This document shows, piece by piece, positions 1 to 8,766 of a stretch of DNA of 64,000 nucleotides. Each line of letters opens with the position of its first letter. Positions within the stretch are counted from its first letter, which is position 1. The notes below the pieces were generated by a model that was given only the letters and a program-made list of their open reading frames with translations, was not told the origin of the DNA and did not search any database. Source of the DNA: CAWIUB01 sp963839175 (GTDB lineage Bacteria > Actinomycetota > Actinomycetes > Mycobacteriales > Jatrophihabitantaceae); contig CAWIUB010000025.1 in the NCBI GenBank assembly GCA_963839175.1, forward strand, positions 1 through 64,000, in the 5' to 3' direction. A program made the translations under genes and the position numbers.

Positions 1-26
1 CGGCCTGATGCTCCTCGCCGCGCTCG

Positions 27-2081
27 GTGATCTTCGCGGTCGCCGCGGTTGCCAGCTGGGCGGCCGGGGTACCCCGGTGGTCGGTTTGGCCGAAGCCGCG
101 CACCGCCGCGCTGCTCGCCGGTCTCGCGATCCCGCTGTCCTGGCTGCTGTGCGCCGCGGGAGCGGTGGTGCTGGTCGTGGCCGGTGGGCGCGGCCGGGCC
201 GGCGACACCGATACGTTGCGACTGGGGAATCTGGGCGGGCTCGGCTCGGCCGCGTTGCGTACCGACCGGCTGTCCGGACTGTTCCTGGTCATCGCGTTCG
301 CGGTCGCCGTCCCGGTGCTGCTGGCCGCCGCCTCACCCGTCGCTGCCTCGCGGCCCCGGTTGCCCGCGGCGGTGGCGCTGACCCTGGCCGCGGTCGAGGT
401 GATCGTCACCGCCGATCATCTGTTCGTCCTGCTGTTCGGCTGGGAGGGGCTCACCGTCGCGTTCTACCTGCTCGCCGGCTTCGACCGTAACGAGCCGGGG
501 CGCCCCCGGGCCGCGGTCATCACGGCCGCGTTCGGCAAGGTCAGCGGCGCTGCCTTGCTGATCGGCGGGTTGCTGGTGGCCGGCCACGCGCACACCTTCA
601 GCCTGGCGGCGTTCGGCGCGGGGGTCGGCGGAGCGACGGGGCAGGCCGCGTATGCGCTGCTGCTGTTCGGGTTCGGGGTCAAAGTCGGGCTGGTGCCGGT
701 GCAGGTGTGGCTGCCGCCCGGCTATGCCGCGGCCCCCGGCCCGGCCCGGGCGGTGATGGCGGGCGTCGCCGTCAACGTCGGCTTCTACGGCATGTGGCGC
801 ACCTTGCAGGTGCTCGGCGCGCCGCCGGTGTGGCTGGTCGTCGCGGTCCTGGTCATCGCCGGAGTCACCGCGATCCTCGGCATCGCGCACGCGGCTGTGC
901 ACGCCGACCTGGCCTACCTCGTCGCTTGGTCCAGCGTCGAAAACGCCGGGGTGATCATCGCCGGTTTCGGTGCCGCGTTGGTCGGTGCCGCCGCGCACAA
1001 CCCGAAGCTGACCGCGGCCGGGCTGCTGGCCGGCACAGCGCAGATCTGCGCCCACTCGTTGGGCAAGGCGCTGCTGTTCGTCGCCACCGCTGCAGTCGAG
1101 CGGGCCACCGGCACCACCGACCTGGACTGGCTGCGCGGCGTGGCCCGTCGCCTGCCGTGGGCCGGCACCGGGCTGGTGATCGGGTCACTCACCCTGGCCG
1201 GGCTGCCGCTGACCGCGGGCTTCGCCTCGGAGTGGTTCACCCTCGAGTCGCTGATGCAGCAGTTCCGGGTCGACACGCTACCCATGCAGCTGGCCACCGC
1301 CACCGCCGGTGCGCTCGTCGCGCTGACCGTCGGCGTCGCGGGCGTGACCTTCGTGCGGCTGGTCGCGCTGACCGCGTTCGGTCACCCACCCGTCGAGCTC
1401 ACCGCCAGTGAGTCGGCCGAGGCCGACCGCGGGCTGCTACACCGGGCCGGTATCGGCCTGTTGGCGGTCGGCTGCCTGGGCGTTGCCGCAGTCGCACCAC
1501 TGGAGGTGCGCATGATTGCCACGGGGCTGTCCCCGATCGTCGGCGACCAGACTCGCGGCGCGCTCGCCTCCCCCTGGGTGCTGCAGCCGGTGTTCTCCGA
1601 TTTCTCGGCGTTGTCCCCGACCTGGCTTTGGATCGCCATACCGGCACTCGTCGTGCTCATCGGCCTGGTCACCGCCGCATTCTCCGGCCGGCGGCTGTGG
1701 CGGGTGCGCCGGGTGCCGGCGTGGAGTTCGGCCTCCCCCGGTGTGGAGGGCAGCGTCGGCTATACCTCGTTCGGCTATGCCAACCCCATGCGCAAGGTGC
1801 TGGCCAATCTGCTACTCACTCGCGGTGAGCTGCGCCGCGAGGAGGCCCGCACCGGCGGGCAGGTCGGCGGCGAGGACCAGGGCGCGGCCGGCGTGCGACT
1901 CGGCTACACGGTCGACGTCGTCGAGGTGGTCGGACACTATATGTACCGGCCGCTCGGTGGGATGTTGCTCGCCGTCGTCCGGGCGGCGAAACGGTTGCAG
2001 TCCGGACGGCTGGACGCCTACCTGGCATACATGCTCATCGCCCTAGTTGCAGTGCTCGCGGTGGTGGCCGGCACTGCGTGA
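27..2081 (+). CDS. HyfB/NuoL-like proton-conducting membrane transporter subunit
   Basis: A 684-residue, almost wholly hydrophobic protein of the proton-conducting antiporter family (NuoL/MrpA/HyfB). The conserved glutamate helix (FGWEGLTVAFYLL, about residue 140) and the lysine helix KVGLVPVQVWLP (about residue 225) are the residues that carry protons across the membrane in this family. A charged loop and a last membrane helix at the C-terminus resemble hydrogenase-4 subunit B forms. The 27 GTG start looks odd: an ATG at 8 in another frame gives MLLAAL, which joined to VIFAVAAVASWAAG would make a normal first membrane helix. A one-base insertion near 26 would explain this. A stop (TGA 6-8) probably ends an upstream gene outside the window. 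It is followed 28 bp later by DUF190. Assignment to a particular complex (Hyf, Mrp or a CO2/ion module) is not possible from this gene alone. Confidence 0.8.
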   Translation: MIFAVAAVASWAAGVPRWSVWPKPRTAALLAGLAIPLSWLLCAAGAVVLVVAGGRGRAGDTDTLRLGNLGGLGSAALRTDRLSGLFLVIAFAVAVPVLLAAASPVAASRPRLPAAVALTLAAVEVIVTADHLFVLLFGWEGLTVAFYLLAGFDRNEPGRPRAAVITAAFGKVSGAALLIGGLLVAGHAHTFSLAAFGAGVGGATGQAAYALLLFGFGVKVGLVPVQVWLPPGYAAAPGPARAVMAGVAVNVGFYGMWRTLQVLGAPPVWLVVAVLVIAGVTAILGIAHAAVHADLAYLVAWSSVENAGVIIAGFGAALVGAAAHNPKLTAAGLLAGTAQICAHSLGKALLFVATAAVERATGTTDLDWLRGVARRLPWAGTGLVIGSLTLAGLPLTAGFASEWFTLESLMQQFRVDTLPMQLATATAGALVALTVGVAGVTFVRLVALTAFGHPPVELTASESAEADRGLLHRAGIGLLAVGCLGVAAVAPLEVRMIATGLSPIVGDQTRGALASPWVLQPVFSDFSALSPTWLWIAIPALVVLIGLVTAAFSGRRLWRVRRVPAWSSASPGVEGSVGYTSFGYANPMRKVLANLLLTRGELRREEARTGGQVGGEDQGAAGVRLGYTVDVVEVVGHYMYRPLGGMLLAVVRAAKRLQSGRLDAYLAYMLIALVAVLAVVAGTA

Positions 2082-2109
2082 CACTGAACACGCGGATCGG
2101 AGGTTGCCG

Positions 2110-2466
2110 ATGAGTAGCCAGGTGCGGGCCTGCCGGCTGACGATCTACCTCGGCAACGCCGATATCCACCAGCACAAGGCGCTCAGCGGCGAGATCGTGC
2201 ACCGCGCGCACCGGGCCGGCCTGCGCGGTGCCACCACCCTGCAGGGCATCCAGGGCTACGGCCACTCCACGAAGATCCACACCATCCCGAAGTGGGGGCT
2301 CGTCGATCGCACCCCGGTCACCGTGCACATCATCGACAGCCCGGCCAGCATCCGTGCCTTCCTCCCCCAACTCGACGACCTGGCTGGACGCTGCCTGATC
2401 GTGTGTGACGAGGTCGACGTCGTGGCCACCGCCGGGCAGCGGATGCATCTCGCCAACCCCGAGTAA
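2110..2466 (+). CDS. DUF190 family protein
   Basis: A 118-residue cytoplasmic protein of the DUF190 family, recognised by the YLGNAD start, the RAHRAGLRGAT segment, GIQGYGHS and the closing VDVV region. DUF190 proteins are small ferredoxin-like or PII-like folds often found beside CrcB fluoride channels; their function is not settled. The ATG at 2110 is chosen because GGAGG lies eight bases upstream; a longer reading from 2047 would overlap the preceding gene. It shares with the 29.3 kb DUF190 the core pattern H-x(n)-RAHxAGLxGA-x(n)-GxxGxGHS. Here its partner is a HyfB-like transporter instead of CrcB, and it is probably co-transcribed with it. Confidence 0.85.
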   Translation: MSSQVRACRLTIYLGNADIHQHKALSGEIVHRAHRAGLRGATTLQGIQGYGHSTKIHTIPKWGLVDRTPVTVHIIDSPASIRAFLPQLDDLAGRCLIVCDEVDVVATAGQRMHLANPE

Positions 2467-2639
2467 CGAGTTGCGATAGCGCACTTTGCCTGTCGGACAC
2501 GTGCCCGACCACGGTGCCAGCACGGCCTCGACCGGCAAAGCGGGCGAACCGGCCTGCACCTCCAGCAGAGCCGGGCCGACGTCGCACCGCCAGCAATGTC
2601 GCACCGGCCCCAGCGCCACGATAGGCGCGCCCTTTCCGG
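2467..2639 (-). other. Possible remnant of a zinc-ribbon/HEAT gene (copy 1)
   Basis: On the minus strand, just after the MFS stop, a GTG at 2619 begins VALGPVRHCWRC, which matches the start of the HEAT-repeat gene in the second module (MALGPVRYCWWC at 30478). After this the similarity is lost and the reading frame runs antisense through DUF190, so no HEAT repeats remain. The position relative to the MFS gene is the same as in the second copy. It is best read as a decayed or replaced third gene of the GTPase-MFS-HEAT operon, but a short independent ORF is possible. Confidence 0.35.
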
Positions 2640-3899
2640 TCAGTCGGGCCGCTGCACACGCAGCATGCGCGAGGTGAGGACGGAGGCAGCCATCCAGGCC
2701 GCCGCGTACCCGAAGGCGAGCGTCGGCGAGACGAGGGTCCACAGCAGGCCGGCGACCACCGTCGAGCCAAGATCACCCAGCGCTTGGGTGAGGCCGAGGA
2801 CCCCGAATCCGTTGCCGCGTAGCCGTTCGGGAAGCGCGTGGGCCACCACCGTCGACTCGGCCGTCTCGGCGAATCCGATCCCCACCCCGGACAGCAGGAA
2901 CGCGCTCAACAGCACCGGCCAGGCATGCGATCCGACCGCGAACAGCGCGTACCCGCCGACGTACACGATCCCTCCGCCGGTGAACACCAGCCGTAGGCTT
3001 AGCCGGTCGGCCAGCTGGCCGCCGGCCAGCGCGGCGACCGTGGCGGCCGCGTTGTGCGCGGCGTAGAGCAGGATCGCCAGGCTGGTGGCCGGGGTCAGGT
3101 CCCGGCCGGAGACCTGCAGCAGGTCGGTGGCACGCAAGATCAGCAGTGTGGTGGCGACGTTGCCGAGCTCGAACAGGGCGACCGGAGTCAGCGTGCGGGC
3201 CAGGCCGGCACGGCGTAGCTCACCCAGGTTCAGCGCCAAGGTGCGGCGGGCCGCGCCGTCCGCGACGGTGCGCCGGGCTTCCCGGGCCGCGAGCGTGATC
3301 GCGACCGCGGCCAACACCCCCGGCACGATCGCCAGCACGATCGCGTGCCGCACACCGAGCGCGGCGACCAGCCCGGACGCGGCCAGCGGCCCGATGATCG
3401 CCCCGGCATTGTCGCCGGCCCGCTCGACGCCGAACGCCCGGCCGAACGCGCCGCCGCTGGCCAGCGACGTCAACAACATGTCCCGCGCGGGTGAGCGGAT
3501 ACCGCGCGACATCCAGGCGAACGCGCGCAGGATCGCCACCTGCCACACCGCAGTGGCCAGGCCGATCGCGGCAGTGGCCACCGCCGTGCCCAGGTAGCCG
3601 CCCGAGGCGAGCCGGGCCCGGCGCCGGGGATCGTTGGCCAACGGCCCGCCCGCGAGCTTGCACAACCCAGTCAGCGCGTCGGAGACCCCGTCGATCGCGC
3701 CGAGGGCGCCGGGGCCGGAATGCAGCGTCGAGGTGAGGAACGTCGGAAGGATGCTGGTGACCAGTTCGTGGCCGGAGTCGCTGAACAGCGACGCCGCACC
3801 GACGCCGAGCACGCCTGGGGTGAGCCAACTCCGGTCGTCCTCCGGCGCACCGCCGCCGGCCGGGTGCGCCTGCTCGACCGCCTCGCCAGGCTCAGTCAC
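2640..3899 (-). CDS. Major facilitator superfamily transporter (intact copy)
   Basis: A 419-residue MFS protein with about twelve hydrophobic segments. A GTG start at 3899 overlaps the end of the upstream GTPase gene by eight bases, so translation is probably coupled. The segment SDSGHELVTSILP in helix 1, the loop GGPLANDPRRRARL after helix 2 and the second-half GGQLADRLSLRLV are typical of MFS drug or metabolite permeases; substrate unknown. The gene is nearly identical in DNA to the frameshifted copy at 30485-31736. Being intact here, it may be the only working MFS of the pair. Confidence 0.85.
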   Translation of the reverse strand: MTEPGEAVEQAHPAGGGAPEDDRSWLTPGVLGVGAASLFSDSGHELVTSILPTFLTSTLHSGPGALGAIDGVSDALTGLCKLAGGPLANDPRRRARLASGGYLGTAVATAAIGLATAVWQVAILRAFAWMSRGIRSPARDMLLTSLASGGAFGRAFGVERAGDNAGAIIGPLAASGLVAALGVRHAIVLAIVPGVLAAVAITLAAREARRTVADGAARRTLALNLGELRRAGLARTLTPVALFELGNVATTLLILRATDLLQVSGRDLTPATSLAILLYAAHNAAATVAALAGGQLADRLSLRLVFTGGGIVYVGGYALFAVGSHAWPVLLSAFLLSGVGIGFAETAESTVVAHALPERLRGNGFGVLGLTQALGDLGSTVVAGLLWTLVSPTLAFGYAAAWMAASVLTSRMLRVQRPD

Positions 3900-4301
3900 G
3901 AACCCTCGTCACCTGCGCCAGCAGCTGCCGCAGCGTTTCCCGCCGGTCGCGAAGCTCGGCGAGCCGTGCGACGCGATCGGTGCGCACCGTGTCGCTGATC
4001 CGGGCCGCATCACCCAAAGCGGCCAGCAGCCGATCGATCATCCCGGCATGCTGCTGCTCGAGGTCGCGGGCCAGGCGATAAGTGCTCTCCCGCAGCCGCT
4101 GCTGCAGGTCCGCGCGAACCCGGCCGAGTTGCCGGTCGACGAGCTCGGGCACCTCCCGGATCAGGTGATCGCGGGCGCGCCGGGCCTTGCCGGGCATCAC
4201 CCGGCGGGCGGCGTCGGCCAGCGGTGGCTCGACAACCGGGTCTCGATCGAACGAATACCAGAATCCCTTGCTGGGCAACAGGATCTGCTCGTCCATCTCG
4301 A
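2667..4301. repeat. Near-identical long repeat, copy 1 (MFS plus GTPase 3' end)
   Basis: About 1,635 bp match 30503-32138 with an offset of 27,836-27,837. Spot-checking shows very few differences: a one-base indel plus substitution near 2830 and a G/C change at 4176. Identity stops abruptly at both ends: beyond 4306 the two GTPase genes are only related, and before 2667 the flanks differ. This suggests recent gene conversion or block duplication laid over an older paralogous pair. Confidence 0.9.
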
Positions 4302-5455
4302 TGGATAGGTCGATGTTGAGGAAGTCCCGGGCCGCGCGGCCGCGCTCTTCGACCTGGTCGGCGGGCACCTGGCGTAGCGGGCCATCGAGGTGATCGAGGG
4401 TGGCCTGCAGACAGACACGATGCGGCCAGCTCACCCACCGCCAGCCGATGGGACTCATCAAGCGCCCGGCGCATCCGCCGCTCCGCGACCGCGCAGCGGT
4501 CCCCCAGCTCACCTCCACGCGCGGCGATTTCCCGCAGCCGATCCTGGAAGCCACGGACCTGTTCCACCGCGCTCGCCTCCGCCAACTCCAGCGCCCGGTC
4601 GGTAACCGCGATGCCATCGAGCATCCCGTTGATCAACCGATACAGGTGACCCCGCAACGAGACCACGAGATCGTCATGTGCGCTCTTGCGCAGGGATTCG
4701 TCGAACGCGCTCGTGAAGGCGGCGAAGCCGGGCTCGCCCCGCCCAGCGCGGGCCACGCACGGGTACACGTGGACGGCGGCACCGGACGCGTGGGAGCAAA
4801 CCTGCTCGGTGGCCTCGGCCAGTTCGGCCGCATCAAGACGGTCGGCCTTGTTCAGCACAACATAGGTGCGCACCGACCCTGGCAATACTTGAGCCAGCAA
4901 GGCGCGTTCGCTCTCCGAAACCGGCGGGTCCGAGGTGAGGACGAAGCTCGCCGCGTCCAGCGAGTCGGGCGCCCCTTCGGCAGCGCGAGCGTTATGGGCG
5001 AACACCGAGCCGGTTCCCGGCGTATCGACGAGTTCCACGCCATGTTCAGCGAGGAATGGCGAGTCGATGCGTACTTGGACGTCGGCCACGTTGCGGGCGT
5101 TGTTCGGATTGGCTCGCTCGCTGACGAAATCCCCCAACGCGGACACTCCAAACCGTTCGTGGCGGCCGTCGAGAAACGTCACCACCAGGTGATCGTCGTC
5201 GTCCTCATCACGAGCTAGCACAGCGGTGACCACCGCGGTCACTGGCGTCACGCCGGTGGGCAGCACGTCCCGCTCAAGCAACGCATTGATCAGCGTGCTC
5301 TTGCCGCGCTTGGCCTCACCGGCTACCAGCACGCGCAGCCGCTTGGCGGTGAGCCGCTCGTCCAGCTGCGCCAGCTTGCGGCGATCGTCTGCCGAAACCA
5401 GCTCGCGCAAGGTCTGCAGCGTGTCGCCGAGCCGATCGGCAAGCGTGACCGGCAC
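3892..5455 (-). pseudogene. Dynamin-like GTPase, copy 1, frameshifted and internally deleted
   Basis: The N-terminal half reads as a dynamin-family GTPase with P-loop GEAKRGKST, G3 motif DTPGTG and G4 motif NKADRLD, about 80 percent like the intact copy at 31729-33438. After ELAASCL the frame is lost: four extra bases (a CAGA-type duplication near 4410) shift it, and the remaining C-terminus (from LDHLDGPL to QVTRVRD) continues in another frame. Compared with copy 2 there is also an in-frame 138-bp deletion near 4335, between two GGCCGCG repeats, removing 46 residues. The start is placed at GTG 5455, which has GGGAGG five bases upstream; the longer reading to 5545 would translate the conserved RNA-like element at 5475-5524. 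As it stands a full-length GTPase cannot be made, unless the four-base insertion is a sequencing error. Confidence 0.8.
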
Positions 5456-5474
5456 GGACGCCTCCCACCGCATT

Positions 5475-5524
5475 GGGCAGGGACTGTTGGCGACTGTCAC
5501 GTTTGCGGCGAGCCCCTCCGCCGT
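5475..5524 (-). promoter_or_regulatory. Conserved structured 5' element A (candidate cis-regulatory RNA)
   Basis: Read on the minus strand this 50-nt block forms hairpin P1 (CGGCG/CGCCG with loop GAGGGGCT), a CAAAC linker, hairpin P2 (GTGA-CAG-TCGC), then CAACAGTCCCTGCCC. The tail CCCT can pair with AGGG of the P1 loop to give an H-type pseudoknot. The same element occurs at 33458-33507 and 10252-10302. It ends eight to nine bases before GGGAGG and the GTG start of GTPase copy 1. The P2 change GTGA versus GCGA keeps pairing (U-G for C-G). Confidence 0.6.
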
Positions 5525-5541
5525 ATGGTCGAGTCTAGTGC

Positions 5542-6033
5542 TCACGGGTACAGCCGGGACATCGAGACGATCAGCACGCCCGCCACGACGACGCCGAGCA
5601 AGGCAACGGCGGTATCAATAGCGCCGCCGGAGAACCCGATCTCGCCGATCAGCAACGTCGCGGCTGAGGTGGCGAGCGCAGGTACGCCGTAACCGAGGTG
5701 GTCGACGGCCGCCGCCCGCCAGCCCGCCAGCCAGCTCTCGGTCTCCGCGATCTGCGCAGCCGCCATGAATGCCGCGAGCAGCAGCGCGGTAAGCAGCGTG
5801 GCCACCACCGGCGGGCGCGCGGCAAGGGCGAGGTGCCCGATCGCGGCGGCCGTAACGAACGTCGCCGCGCCTCGACGACGCAGCGCCGTCAGGATGCTGC
5901 CCACGACGCCGGCCATCGCGAACGCGAGCCCAAGCAGGTCGTGGCGCGGCCAGCACGGCACCGCCGAGAGCGCAGCACCGAGCAGCCCGACGGCGAGCCA
6001 GGCCCCGATCCCGCGGGCAGGCACGGCGGTCAC
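5542..6033 (-). CDS. Small multi-pass membrane protein of the MoxR/DUF58 operon
   Basis: A 163-residue protein with about five hydrophobic segments and no known catalytic motif. A GTG start at 6033 overlaps the DUF58 stop (GTGA), and its own stop overlaps a GTG of the next frame, so it belongs to the same transcript. Small membrane proteins of this kind often accompany DUF58-MoxR pairs in actinobacteria; a role in anchoring or envelope assembly is inferred from position only. Confidence 0.7.
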   Translation of the reverse strand: MTAVPARGIGAWLAVGLLGAALSAVPCWPRHDLLGLAFAMAGVVGSILTALRRRGAATFVTAAAIGHLALAARPPVVATLLTALLLAAFMAAAQIAETESWLAGWRAAAVDHLGYGVPALATSAATLLIGEIGFSGGAIDTAVALLGVVVAGVLIVSMSRLYP

Positions 6034-7304
6034 CGGGCACCTGCCGTGGATCGGCGCAGGATCGGCTGCAGCACCGCATCGAGCGGCGTGCGGCCGTCCC
6101 AATCCACCACGGGCACGCCGATCCCGGCGAGCTCGTACCGGCTGGCGGCCCGGTCCAGCCGCCACAGCCGCAGCGCCACGTGCTCGCTCGGGAGCGTCAC
6201 CACCGGTTCGGACGTCAGCACGTCGACCACGGTCACCGGATGCCCGCAGGCCCGCAGCGCCTGCACCGCGCCGAGCGCCCGCTCGTCCAGCAGCGGCGAC
6301 AAGAACACGATCGTGCAGCCGGGCGGCAGAGCGGCCGGAGAGACGCCGCGCAGATCTGGGTCGACGTAACTCTCCCGGCCGATGACGTCGAGCATCGCCT
6401 CCGCGACCCGGTAGAACTGCCGCTCCCCGAGGTCGGCGCGCACCCAGCGCAGCCATCCGCCGATCGCGACCACGCCGACCCGGTCGTGGGCGCGCAGCAC
6501 CTGCCGGGCCAGCCCGGTCGCACCGCGCACCGTGAGATCCAGCGTGCTGTGCCCGGCCGGCCCGATATCGTCGAACGCGTCCAAGGCGATCACCACGTCG
6601 ACGGCGTGCTCCGCGGCCGTCTCGGTGACGTGCAGCCGGCCCAGCCGGGTCGAGACCGGCCAGTTGATACGCCGCACGGCATCCCCACTGTGGAACGGCC
6701 GGATGCCAGCGAATTCGACACCCGGGCCTGCGGCGCGGGCCAGATGATCGCCGGTCAGGTCGGTGCGGCCGGCCGGCATGCCCAGCCGCTGCATCGGCGC
6801 GGGCTGCGGGAAGACCGCGAGCTCGCCCAGGTCGACCTCGACGCGGTCCCGCAGTAGCAAGCCAGTGGTGACGACGTCGACCTGCGCGATGCCGACCCGG
6901 CGGCGCCCCCACCGGTCGGCCTGCAGCCGGCTGTCGAGTTCGACGCGGGCTGAGCGGGTCGCCACCGCCACCGGGGCACGGCCGCCGGGCGCGGTGCGCA
7001 CGGGCGGGGCAAGGAGCAGCCGCACTCGTAGCAGGCCGATCGGCGCCTCGAGCTCGGCCCGCAGATGTGCCGCCACCGGTTCCCGTTCGAAGCACCTGCT
7101 CGCCGCGAGCTGCCCGCCAACATGCAGCCGAGCGGGCGGTTTGCGCCGAGCGGGCAGGGTCAAGTACGCGACCGGGACCGCGGCGAGTGCGACCACCGCC
7201 GGACGGGCAAAGCCGACGCCGACGACCAGGGCGAGCGCCACCAGGGTAAGCGCTCGACGGGCGTGCGCCGACGGCTGCCAGTCCAGGTCGAGGCCTGCCG
7301 TCAT
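6030..7304 (-). CDS. DUF58 domain-containing protein
   Basis: A 424-residue protein: two hydrophobic segments near the N-terminus (residues 16-50), then a soluble part with the DUF58 signature around GVEFAGIRPFHSGDAVRRINW (split here: GVEFAGIRPF, then HSGDAVRRINW), followed by a von Willebrand A-like fold (VVIALDAFDDIG). DUF58 proteins are partners of MoxR AAA ATPases in envelope maturation or stress functions. The ATG at 7304 overlaps the MoxR stop by ATGA. A 450-residue reading from 7382 would run inside moxR and is rejected. Confidence 0.88.
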   Translation of the reverse strand: MTAGLDLDWQPSAHARRALTLVALALVVGVGFARPAVVALAAVPVAYLTLPARRKPPARLHVGGQLAASRCFEREPVAAHLRAELEAPIGLLRVRLLLAPPVRTAPGGRAPVAVATRSARVELDSRLQADRWGRRRVGIAQVDVVTTGLLLRDRVEVDLGELAVFPQPAPMQRLGMPAGRTDLTGDHLARAAGPGVEFAGIRPFHSGDAVRRINWPVSTRLGRLHVTETAAEHAVDVVIALDAFDDIGPAGHSTLDLTVRGATGLARQVLRAHDRVGVVAIGGWLRWVRADLGERQFYRVAEAMLDVIGRESYVDPDLRGVSPAALPPGCTIVFLSPLLDERALGAVQALRACGHPVTVVDVLTSEPVVTLPSEHVALRLWRLDRAASRYELAGIGVPVVDWDGRTPLDAVLQPILRRSTAGAR

Positions 7305-8266
7305 GACGGCTCGGTCGGCGGTGTCGGCACCTTGGCGAGCAGCTCGTTGATCACATCGGCGCCGGTGATCCGGCGCACCCATAGCTCCGGTTTCAGGCTG
7401 AGCCGATGCGCGAGCGCCGCTATCGCTACCGCCTTCACGTCATCGACGAGGACAAAATCGCGGCCCTCCAGCAGCGCCCGTGCGCGGGCCACCTGCAGCA
7501 GGGCAAGCCCGCCCCGCGGACTGACACCCACCGTCACCTGGGGGTGTGCCCGGGTCGCGGCCAGCAGCCTCGTCACGTACCCGACGACGTCGGACTGCAC
7601 GTGCACTGTCTCCACGCCGTTTCGCATTTGCAGCAGCGCGGCGGCGTCGACAACCTGACGAAGCGCAACGGCGTCGCTGCCTCGGCCAATCCGCCGCTGC
7701 AGCAGCTCAGCCTCGCCCGCGGGCGACAGGTAACCCAGGCTGATCCGCAGCGTGAACCGGTCCAGCTGCGCTTCAGGCACCGGGTAGGTGCCCTCGTACT
7801 CCACCGGGTTGTCCGTGGCCAGCACGATGAACGGCTCCGGCAGCGCACGCGTCACCCCATCCGCACTGACCTGATGCTCCTGCATCGCCTCCAGCCGCGC
7901 CGACTGCGTCTTGGGAGGCGTGCGGTTGATCTCGTCGGCCAGCAGCAAGTTCGTGAACACCGGGCCAGCGCGGAATACGAACTCGTTGCTGCGCTGGTCG
8001 TAGATCGACGACCCGGTCAGGTCGGCCGGCAGCAAGTCCGGGGTGAACTGCACCCGCGTGAACCTCAGCCCCAACACGGTGGCGAACGAGCGAGCGATCA
8101 GTGTCTTACCCAGTCCGGGCAGGTCCTCGACCAGCACGTGACCACCGACCAGGATCGCGAGCAGGATGTCGTGCAGCGCGGCGCGTTTGCCCACCACCGC
8201 CCGTTCGACCTCGTCCAGGATCGCCGTGCTTCGGGTGAGAGTGGACTCGGCTGTCTGCGTTGTCAT
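7301..8266 (-). CDS. moxR: MoxR-family AAA+ ATPase
   Basis: A 321-residue MoxR ATPase: Walker A GLGKTLIA (about residue 43), Walker B LLLADEINR (about residue 105), sensor-1 ATDNP and arginine-rich C-terminal lid. MoxR proteins act as chaperone-like ATPases that activate or assemble partner complexes, usually with DUF58/VWA proteins, as here. The ATG at 8266 overlaps the upstream stop (ATGA), so the longer reading from 8347 is rejected. Placement between a membrane protein and DUF58 is the standard arrangement. Confidence 0.93.
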   Translation of the reverse strand: MTTQTAESTLTRSTAILDEVERAVVGKRAALHDILLAILVGGHVLVEDLPGLGKTLIARSFATVLGLRFTRVQFTPDLLPADLTGSSIYDQRSNEFVFRAGPVFTNLLLADEINRTPPKTQSARLEAMQEHQVSADGVTRALPEPFIVLATDNPVEYEGTYPVPEAQLDRFTLRISLGYLSPAGEAELLQRRIGRGSDAVALRQVVDAAALLQMRNGVETVHVQSDVVGYVTRLLAATRAHPQVTVGVSPRGGLALLQVARARALLEGRDFVLVDDVKAVAIAALAHRLSLKPELWVRRITGADVINELLAKVPTPPTEPS

Positions 8267-8766
8267 AGCTGCTCGATCCGATCGACGAGATCCTGCAGCG
8301 TTCGCATGTCCGGGCCCGGGGCCCGCTGCCCGAGCTTGTCCATCCACTCCGGCCGATCAGGGTCGAGCAGCTGCCAGGCGTCCTCGCCGAGCTGAGCGCG
8401 GATCCAGTGCCGATCGGCGGCCACGACCGCGCCGTGCCGCTCGGTCACCGCGACCAGCAGCAGCCGCCACAGCAACGGCCGCACGATCCGGTCGAAGTGC
8501 CGGCGTTCGGCTTCCGCCCACACGACCTTCGAATACAACGCCGCGAACCCCGGATAACGGCCGTGCCCAGCCGAGGGATCGTCGAGGACGACGCCTGCCG
8601 GAACGCCCCGCTCCGCCCACCGAACACGCATCGCCAGGGCCACCAGCGCCACCAACCCGACCGCCCACCACAGCAGGCCGGCCGCACCAGCTGCCTCGAA
8701 CGCCAGCCAGCCAACCCCCGCCGCGACGACCACGCCGCTCGCCGCCACACCGGCCCCGGTCACCAC
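8263..8766 (-). CDS. Membrane protein of the MoxR operon
   Basis: A 167-residue protein with two N-terminal membrane helices (about residues 5-45) and a soluble, charged C-terminal domain (EAERRHFDRIVRPLLWRLL). It overlaps DUF4129 upstream by seven bases and moxR downstream by four. Proteins of this shape sit between DUF4129 and MoxR in many actinobacteria; no enzymatic motif is visible. Confidence 0.75.
   Translation of the reverse strand: MVTGAGVAASGVVVAAGVGWLAFEAAGAAGLLWWAVGLVALVALAMRVRWAERGVPAGVVLDDPSAGHGRYPGFAALYSKVVWAEAERRHFDRIVRPLLWRLLLVAVTERHGAVVAADRHWIRAQLGEDAWQLLDPDRPEWMDKLGQRAPGPDMRTLQDLVDRIEQL

Noticed and set aside
2035..2742. 235-residue minus-strand ORF over DUF190
   Set aside because: Antisense to a well-supported gene for most of its length; only the first codons resemble the HEAT gene.
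5455..5545. N-terminal extension of the GTPase from GTG 5545
   Set aside because: It would overlap the preceding gene by GTGA, which is tempting, but it translates the conserved RNA-like block and lacks a ribosome-binding site as good as GGGAGG before GTG 5455.
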